Positions 6,535 to 10,985 of a DNA stretch of 10,985 nucleotides are shown one piece after another. The position numbers were made by a program, and so were the translations under genes. Origin of the DNA: Clostridia bacterium (GTDB taxonomy: Bacteria > Bacillota > Clostridia > UMGS1883); assembly GCA_021202495.1 (NCBI GenBank), contig JAJQCX010000162.1, forward strand, positions 1-10,985, read 5' to 3'. Position 1 is the stretch's first letter; each line of letters starts with the position of its first letter. The notes under the pieces were generated by a model that saw nothing but the letters and a program-made list of their open reading frames with translations, made no database searches and was not told where the DNA came from.

Positions 6535-8310
6535 TTATTCTTCCGTTTCGTCGCCGACGGAAAGCTCACCGGCTTCTGCATCCGCTTCATCCGATTCATC
6601 TGTCTCATCTTCCGAAACTTCTTCATTTGAAAGGACAATTTCCACGCGGCGATTTTCACCGATTATTTCTTCGGAAATTTCAACCGCAATGCCATCGCTG
6701 TTCCAAACCGCAGCTCCATTATCGGACTTTTCAAACCCGTTAACATTAAGTGTTTCTTCATATTGGCTCAATTCCTCCGCATCGTATTGATAGAAGTAAT
6801 GTTTTTTCCCGTCTTCGGAATAAGAAGATATACATTTTTCGCCCGTCACATAGCCGTAATTAGGTACGTTCGTTCCGATATATGTTTCAGCCTTTACGCA
6901 CGGCGTAATCCTCACGCTGTCTTCGTCAATTACAATTTTAATGTATTTGTTGGTGCCGGATTCCGCCCAAATGCTGCCGTCCTCCTCATACACAATTCCC
7001 ATGCTGTTGAATGCCCTTTTGATATACTTTGAAACAACATCTGCCTCGCATGTATAAATGAAATCAAAATTGTTGTATTGCCCGTTATATTGCATGTCCG
7101 CAGGTTTAATCCCCACCATGCTCTTAAATGTAGGAATATCCGTAAGGAAGTAGTATCCTCCGTCCTCATATTCGTATTGCTCTGGCGAAAGGGGGATATC
7201 TGCGATTGACGGCGTTATATAAATATATCCTTTTCCATCAGTCTCAGCTTCAATAAAGGAGTTGTCATGCGCAAAGCAAACGTATTCCGCTCCTGAATTA
7301 TAACATGCAAATCCGTATTCTTTGAGCGTTTCAAAGTAATCGCCCGCCTCATCGCCGTCATATACATATTTGTACTTATGATTTCCGTCTTCATCCTCTT
7401 CCCATGACAAACATTCGCTCCCCGTGATATAGGTGTAAGACGGAATATCAGTCGCATTGACCTCCGTACCCGACAATCCGACTATGTAACACTCTTGATT
7501 TGAATACGGCGTCACATAAAGTTTGTCGTCGCCGATACTCGCCTGCAAAAGCAAATAATTGTTTTTTTGCGATTCATAGAGCGCCTTGTTATCATCAGCA
7601 TTGCTGTCCGTAAAGTTAATACCGTTCTCCGTCAAAGCCCCCAAATAAATGTCGTTTAATTTGGAAATTGGATCCGGAAATGCGTATGTATATACCCCGT
7701 TCGCGGCGCCGATGTATCCTTCCTCATATCCCGCATCTTTCATAACGGATTCATATGCCGGAATATCAGTTCCCGCGTAGCAATAAGAATATGTTTTTAT
7801 TACAACTGTTTTCGATTCCGCAGCCCACCAAACCTGACCTCCCAATGCTTCCGCGATGGCGCGGGGAGGCACTAACGTTCTTCCTGTATCATCAATGAAC
7901 GCCGCCGCTCCTGCCTGCGTGTTGCTCTGACCGGTGAGAAGCTTTGCTACAAGCGTATCGTAACTGTTCTTCATTTCATCAGTATAAATGCAGCTGTAAA
8001 CGTTGTTGGAGCCTATCATCATTCCTATTACGATGCCTTTTTCCTCACTGTATCCGAAAACCGTGCTGATACTTTCACCGTTTGTCGGATAATAACCCAC
8101 TTCAAAGCCGAGCGCCTCAAATATCGCTCTGAACGGAACCATCGTCGTTCCCGCGCCGACTATCTGTGCCTTTCCGGCAGCCGGGTCAAGCGTCACGCCG
8201 TCAACAATAACCGTTATGTCGCCCTCATCCGCAAGACCTATTGCGGGAAGACTTCCCAGCATGAGTGCCATTGCGCATAAGAGACTGATAAATATCTTCA
8301 TTTTTTTCAT
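6535..8310 (-). CDS. Secreted stalk-domain protein with four C-terminal ~100-residue repeats (paralogue A)
   Basis: This 591-residue protein starts with a signal peptide (1-27, probable cleavage after G-L-A) and a module like the copper amine oxidase N-terminal ('stalk') domain (about 31-173). The two half-motifs are G-T-T-M-V-P-F-R-A-I-F-E-A-L-G (54-68) and R-T-L-V-P-P-R-A-I-A-E-A-L-G (144-157). No oxidase catalytic domain is present; the family label is historical, and such domains usually sit on surface or secreted proteins. Four divergent repeats follow from residues 181, 287, 390 and 480, and the C-terminus (about 561-591) is almost wholly acidic. The protein is rich in Tyr, Asp and Glu, and no LPxTG, SLH or lipobox anchor was seen. 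AAAGGGA precedes the ATG. It follows paralogue B by 42 bases and precedes the kinase by 41. Function unknown; a surface structural or ligand-binding role is inference. Confidence 0.9.
   Translation of the reverse strand: MKKMKIFISLLCAMALMLGSLPAIGLADEGDITVIVDGVTLDPAAGKAQIVGAGTTMVPFRAIFEALGFEVGYYPTNGESISTVFGYSEEKGIVIGMMIGSNNVYSCIYTDEMKNSYDTLVAKLLTGQSNTQAGAAAFIDDTGRTLVPPRAIAEALGGQVWWAAESKTVVIKTYSYCYAGTDIPAYESVMKDAGYEEGYIGAANGVYTYAFPDPISKLNDIYLGALTENGINFTDSNADDNKALYESQKNNYLLLQASIGDDKLYVTPYSNQECYIVGLSGTEVNATDIPSYTYITGSECLSWEEDEDGNHKYKYVYDGDEAGDYFETLKEYGFACYNSGAEYVCFAHDNSFIEAETDGKGYIYITPSIADIPLSPEQYEYEDGGYYFLTDIPTFKSMVGIKPADMQYNGQYNNFDFIYTCEADVVSKYIKRAFNSMGIVYEEDGSIWAESGTNKYIKIVIDEDSVRITPCVKAETYIGTNVPNYGYVTGEKCISSYSEDGKKHYFYQYDAEELSQYEETLNVNGFEKSDNGAAVWNSDGIAVEISEEIIGENRRVEIVLSNEEVSEDETDESDEADAEAGELSVGDETEE
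6625..7770 (-). repeat. Four divergent ~100-residue protein repeats, paralogue A
   Basis: Units begin near 7770, 7452, 7143 and 6873. Each opens with T-(D/N)-(I/V)-P-x-(Y/F), usually followed by a G at about +10. Then come alternating Tyr positions (Y-x-Y-x-Y in units 2 and 4), a predicted helix containing Y-x-x-x-L and G-(F/Y/I), and, in the first three units, a strand like Y-I-T-P. The layout suggests a small alpha/beta fold. The repeats are protein-level only; DNA identity between units is low. Boundaries are approximate. Confidence 0.75.
8183..8217 (-). repeat. 35-base block identical to 10022-10056
   Basis: This stretch of paralogue A, coding for the first strand of the stalk module (V-I-V-D-G-V-T-L-D-P region), is identical base for base to 10022-10056 in paralogue B. 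It marks the most conserved part of the duplication. Confidence 0.85.
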
Positions 8311-8352
8311 TTAGAATACATCCCTTTCTCTCTCAGATTGCGTATTTCCTAT

Positions 8353-10149
8353 CTACTCCGCAAGCCATACGGTAATAACCAAGTCGTTGAATGATACACC
8401 CGTAGTAACAGCATCCTTATCATAATACTCAGTAAGACAAAACTCTATCACATAAGTGCCGTTAGTCATATCGGTGATAGTCTGGTTGAATGTTCCGTAT
8501 TTATACTCACCCTCCCCTTGCTCCTGATGGATTATCTCATGGCCCATGTTTTCAAGATAACTGCAATATGTTTTAAAATCAAAATCGGTGTACGGATCAT
8601 AGCTGTAAAAATAATTTCCGTTTTCGCTTATATCCACTGTCCAACATTCCACTCCGGTTACGGTGGTGTAAGTAAGCACGTCGGTTCCGAGGTAATATTC
8701 CGGATTATAATCAATCCAAATTGAAACATATTGACCGTTTCTTACTATGTGAATATATTGATTCCTCCACGATTCCATTATTGTGTGTTCGCCGATTCCA
8801 TCCCACGATTCCGTCAGTGTGTATTCTTCGCTTATATCAAATCCAAATCCATACTCTTCAAATTCGTCCAAATACTCACGGTATTCATCATCGCTGCATT
8901 CATAGGTAAAAACAACAACGCCGTTATCCGATTCGATGTGTGAAGGCTCAATCCCGGTAATACAGCAAAATGTCGGTATATCCGTATTGTAATACTCTGA
9001 GCCGTCATCATAATAATACCCTATTTCAAGTTCCGTTCCGACATACGGAGTGATATAAATATATCCCGACGCAGCGTCTGCTTCCACATCAACAAAACAA
9101 CCTTCATTTGTAAATGACCAGCTGTTGTCGCTTGATAAATAGCAATCAAGGAAGCTGTCTAACAACAATTCAATGTAATTATCCAATGACTCTTGTTCAT
9201 ATTTATATTGGTATATATGATTTCCGTCTTCGTTCGCTGTCCACGACAGGCACTCACTTCCCGTATAGTAGGTGTAATTGGGGATTCTCGTACTCTGCAC
9301 GCTCGTTCCTGATAACCCTGATATATAATAAGGGAATAATTTGTTCGAGTACGGCGCGATATAAAAAACCTCTCCCTCGAACGGCACTCTTACCAATAAA
9401 TAATTGTTTGACTGCGATTCGTACAACACCGTCCGCCTGTCATCTTCATCGGCATTGTAGGCTGCGGTGATAATTCCTGCATTGTTCAATGCCTCAATAT
9501 AAATACTGTATTGTTCCGCAGCATTGCTTGAAGGATATGGGTAAACATAGAGCGGATTTCCGTAAGCATCGGTGCTGACCGAAATATACGTCTCACCGAC
9601 AACATATTCATACCTCGGAATGTCCGTCCCGCTGTAATAATTTTTTGTTTCATACGTTATTATGACCGTCTCCAAGTCTGCCGCCCATAAAACCTCCGCA
9701 CCGACTGCTTCCGAAACGGCTCTTGCCAGAATAAGCGTTCTCCCCGTTTCATCAATGAATACTTTTTCGCTCACCGCTGAATATGGACTTTTCCAAAGCA
9801 CCATATTGTCATTTAAATATTCGGAGTAAGAGCACTTGTAAACAACATTTTCGCCTACCGACATTCCTATCAAAACATCCATCTCTGTGTTGTAGCCAAT
9901 AACAGTAGCTACCATTCCTGTTTTCGGGAAGTAATCCACTTCAAATCCGAGTGCCTCAAAAATCGCCCTGAACGGCACCATCGTCGTTCCGTTGCCGACT
10001 ATCTGCGACTTGCCCGCTGTAGGGTCAAGCGTCACGCCGTCAACAATAACCGTTATCTCGCTCTCCTGCGCCAAGCCTATCGAGGGAAGGCTCCCCGCCA
10101 TGAGTGCAAAAGCGCATAAAAGGCTGATAAATACCTTTGCTTTTTTCAT
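8353..10149 (-). CDS. Secreted stalk-domain protein with four C-terminal ~100-residue repeats (paralogue B)
   Basis: This 598-residue protein has the same plan as paralogue A: signal peptide (1-27), stalk module (about 31-166) and repeats beginning at residues 175, 287, 389 and 489. Over residues 1-71 it matches A at 60 of 71 positions, but it is much more divergent beyond that. The second half-motif is weaker (R-T-L-I-L-A-R-A-V-S-E-A-V-G, 137-150). The third repeat holds a 12-residue internal duplication (E-S-W at 447 and again at 459). It lacks the acidic tail of A and ends in a hydrophobic strand, V-I-T-V-W-L-A-E. The AAAGGAT site before the ATG and the bases around it resemble those of A, so the duplicated unit probably included the leader. 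It is presumably exported and unanchored; its ligand and function are not recognised. Confidence 0.9.
   Translation of the reverse strand: MKKAKVFISLLCAFALMAGSLPSIGLAQESEITVIVDGVTLDPTAGKSQIVGNGTTMVPFRAIFEALGFEVDYFPKTGMVATVIGYNTEMDVLIGMSVGENVVYKCSYSEYLNDNMVLWKSPYSAVSEKVFIDETGRTLILARAVSEAVGAEVLWAADLETVIITYETKNYYSGTDIPRYEYVVGETYISVSTDAYGNPLYVYPYPSSNAAEQYSIYIEALNNAGIITAAYNADEDDRRTVLYESQSNNYLLVRVPFEGEVFYIAPYSNKLFPYYISGLSGTSVQSTRIPNYTYYTGSECLSWTANEDGNHIYQYKYEQESLDNYIELLLDSFLDCYLSSDNSWSFTNEGCFVDVEADAASGYIYITPYVGTELEIGYYYDDGSEYYNTDIPTFCCITGIEPSHIESDNGVVVFTYECSDDEYREYLDEFEEYGFGFDISEEYTLTESWDGIGEHTIMESWRNQYIHIVRNGQYVSIWIDYNPEYYLGTDVLTYTTVTGVECWTVDISENGNYFYSYDPYTDFDFKTYCSYLENMGHEIIHQEQGEGEYKYGTFNQTITDMTNGTYVIEFCLTEYYDKDAVTTGVSFNDLVITVWLAE
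8368..9627 (-). repeat. Four divergent ~100-residue protein repeats, paralogue B
   Basis: Units begin near 9627, 9291, 8985 and 8685, in the same order and nearly the same residue register as paralogue A. Unit 2 shares T-G-S-E-C-L-S-W and E-D-G-N-H with A, and the linker before it shares G-L-S-G-T. Each unit resembles its counterpart in A more than its own neighbours, so the four-unit array predates the gene duplication. Confidence 0.75.
8767..8838 (-). repeat. Imperfect 36-base tandem duplication inside paralogue B
   Basis: Positions 8767-8802 and 8803-8838 align over 36 bases with 27 identities by eye; both begin (plus strand) with CCACGATTCC. The step is 12 codons, so the frame is kept, and it encodes two E-S-W-containing segments. 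Neither paralogue A nor the third protein has the second copy (the latter reads T-M-L-E-S-P-T-N-K-Y with one copy). Confidence 0.7.
10022..10056 (-). repeat. 35-base block identical to 8183-8217
   Basis: This is the partner of the identical block in paralogue A, at a distance of 1839 bases and in the same orientation. Such direct identity could also support recombination between the two genes. Confidence 0.85.
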
Positions 10150-10194
10150 TTAAGTACGATCCTTTCTTTAGCCGTATCTGTGCCCGGCGATCAT

Positions 10195-10985
10195 TTAAGA
10201 GATGTTTTCCGTCATCCACGGCGTAATTGCGATATAAAATGTTCCGTCTATTAACAACGACATAATACTTACAACACTGCTGCCGTTCGTCATATACATC
10301 ACGGCATATTCTTCGGTGGTTTCCTCGTAAAATGACTCGTAGCCCGCATCCGAAAGATATGCGTCGTATGTCGTCATCTCAGACGTGAAGAGAGAGATGA
10401 AAGAATAATAGTAAATGTGATTGCCGTCTTCATCGGTATTCCAGAATAAACATTCCGCTCCCGTCACAGCAGTATAATTCGGCACGCCCGTATTTAAATA
10501 AGTTTCATACGCATCAAAAGCAACTACCGAAACAGAGCTGTCGTTCCTGAGAACCAAAACGTACTTGTTTGTCGGCGACTCCAACATTGTATAATCTCCG
10601 CTCACATCAACAAATCCCACAATTTCCAATTCTCTTATATATGCCCTGTATTCGCGCTCTGTGCAAACATAAGTAAACATCACTGCGCCGTAATCCGAGT
10701 CCTTAACACTTGATGCCTCAATGTCTGTAACGCTGGAGAACGTCGGAATATCCGTGTTATAATATGTATCACCGTCGCCATAATAATAACCTGTTTCAAA
10801 AGCCGAATTTTCTGCAAACGGTGTAACATAAACATATCCAAGTGCAGCGTCTGTTTCCACATCTATAAAATGTCCGTTGTTCGCGAAAGACCATCTGTTT
10901 TCGCTCGACCAATAACATTCATACCCCGATGTTTCTATAAGCCAGCAATAATGATCGATATTATCATACTCATAATAATCATAAT
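10195..10985 (-). CDS. Third stalk-family paralogue, C-terminal part only (cut by window edge)
   Basis: The frame is open from the TAA at 10195-10197 to the window edge, giving about 262 residues. Its N-terminus, including any signal peptide and stalk module, lies outside. A GTG at 10858-10860 is not a credible start, because the frame continues upstream and still aligns with paralogue B: W-S-F-A-N-N-G-H-F-I-D-V-E-T-D corresponds to W-S-F-T-N-E-G-C-F-V-D-V-E-A-D. What is visible is the end of repeat 2, all of repeat 3 (from N-T-D-I-P-T-F near 10755) and repeat 4 (from N-T-G-V-P-N-Y near 10491), ending at T-E-N-I-S. Gap to paralogue B is 45 bases. That it is a full stalk protein is inference from its neighbours. 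Confidence 0.85.
   Translation of the reverse strand, partial: YDYYEYDNIDHYCWLIETSGYECYWSSENRWSFANNGHFIDVETDAALGYVYVTPFAENSAFETGYYYGDGDTYYNTDIPTFSSVTDIEASSVKDSDYGAVMFTYVCTEREYRAYIRELEIVGFVDVSGDYTMLESPTNKYVLVLRNDSSVSVVAFDAYETYLNTGVPNYTAVTGAECLFWNTDEDGNHIYYYSFISLFTSEMTTYDAYLSDAGYESFYEETTEEYAVMYMTNGSSVVSIMSLLIDGTFYIAITPWMTENIS
10216..10985 (-). repeat. Repeats of the third paralogue (partial array)
   Basis: The end of unit 2 (to about 10816), unit 3 (about 10510-10755) and unit 4 (about 10216-10491) are visible. Unit 4 keeps V-T-G-A-E-C-L-F-W and D-E-D-G-N-H, close to unit 2 of paralogues A and B. Confidence 0.65.

Noticed and set aside
8270..8310. Possible lipobox Cys (S-L-L-C) in the stalk protein signal peptides
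   Set aside because: The residue before Cys is Leu, not Gly/Ala/Ser, and the Cys is too near the N-terminus; an ordinary signal peptide with cleavage after G-L-A fits better.
6535..8310. Copper amine oxidase enzyme
   Set aside because: Only the N-terminal stalk-type module is present; no catalytic domain or topaquinone site is visible.
535..9470. Plus-strand open frames scattered through the window
   Set aside because: All lie opposite well-supported minus-strand genes, none shows a recognisable domain, and their composition looks like antisense shadow.
10858..10860. GTG as start of a separate 221-residue protein
   Set aside because: The frame runs open to the window edge and the upstream codons align with paralogue B, so this is an internal Val codon.

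Overview
The window is a single-direction gene block: all ten genes lie on the minus strand, with gaps of only 7 to 66 bases. Gram-positive-type Shine-Dalgarno sites, moderate GC, a zinc-ribbon Hanks kinase and copper-amine-oxidase-type 'stalk' domain surface proteins suggest a Clostridia-like Bacillota. The exact lineage cannot be fixed from the sequence alone.

In transcription order (high to low coordinates), the block opens with three tandem paralogous secreted proteins: one cut by the window edge (10195-10985), then 8353-10149 and 6535-8310. The two complete ones have a signal peptide, a copper amine oxidase N-terminal-like (stalk) module, and four divergent repeats of about 100 residues that are rich in Tyr and acidic residues. 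The repeat signature is T-D-I-P-x-Y/F followed by V-T-G.

Next comes a phospho-signalling cassette: a membrane-anchored zinc-ribbon Ser/Thr kinase (5186-6493); a soluble zinc-knuckle FHA protein (4430-5119); a PP2C phosphatase (3470-4372); a signal peptide / trypsin-like protease / TM / FHA fusion (2251-3450); a second PP2C phosphatase (1521-2243); a signal peptide / disordered Ser-Gly-Asn ectodomain / TM / FHA protein (550-1506); and an RDD-family membrane protein (27-512). The cassette thus has one writer, two erasers and three phosphothreonine readers. Two of the readers cross the membrane, with the FHA domain predicted in the cytoplasm.

Working model (inference): kinase and phosphatases set Thr phosphorylation at the inner face of the membrane, and the FHA domains of the membrane proteins read it. 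The outward-facing protease and Ser-rich ectodomain, and possibly the stalk proteins made just upstream, would be the extracellular output or input. No RNA gene, CRISPR array, insertion sequence, convincing promoter or terminator was seen. No stretch over 300 bases lacks a gene.
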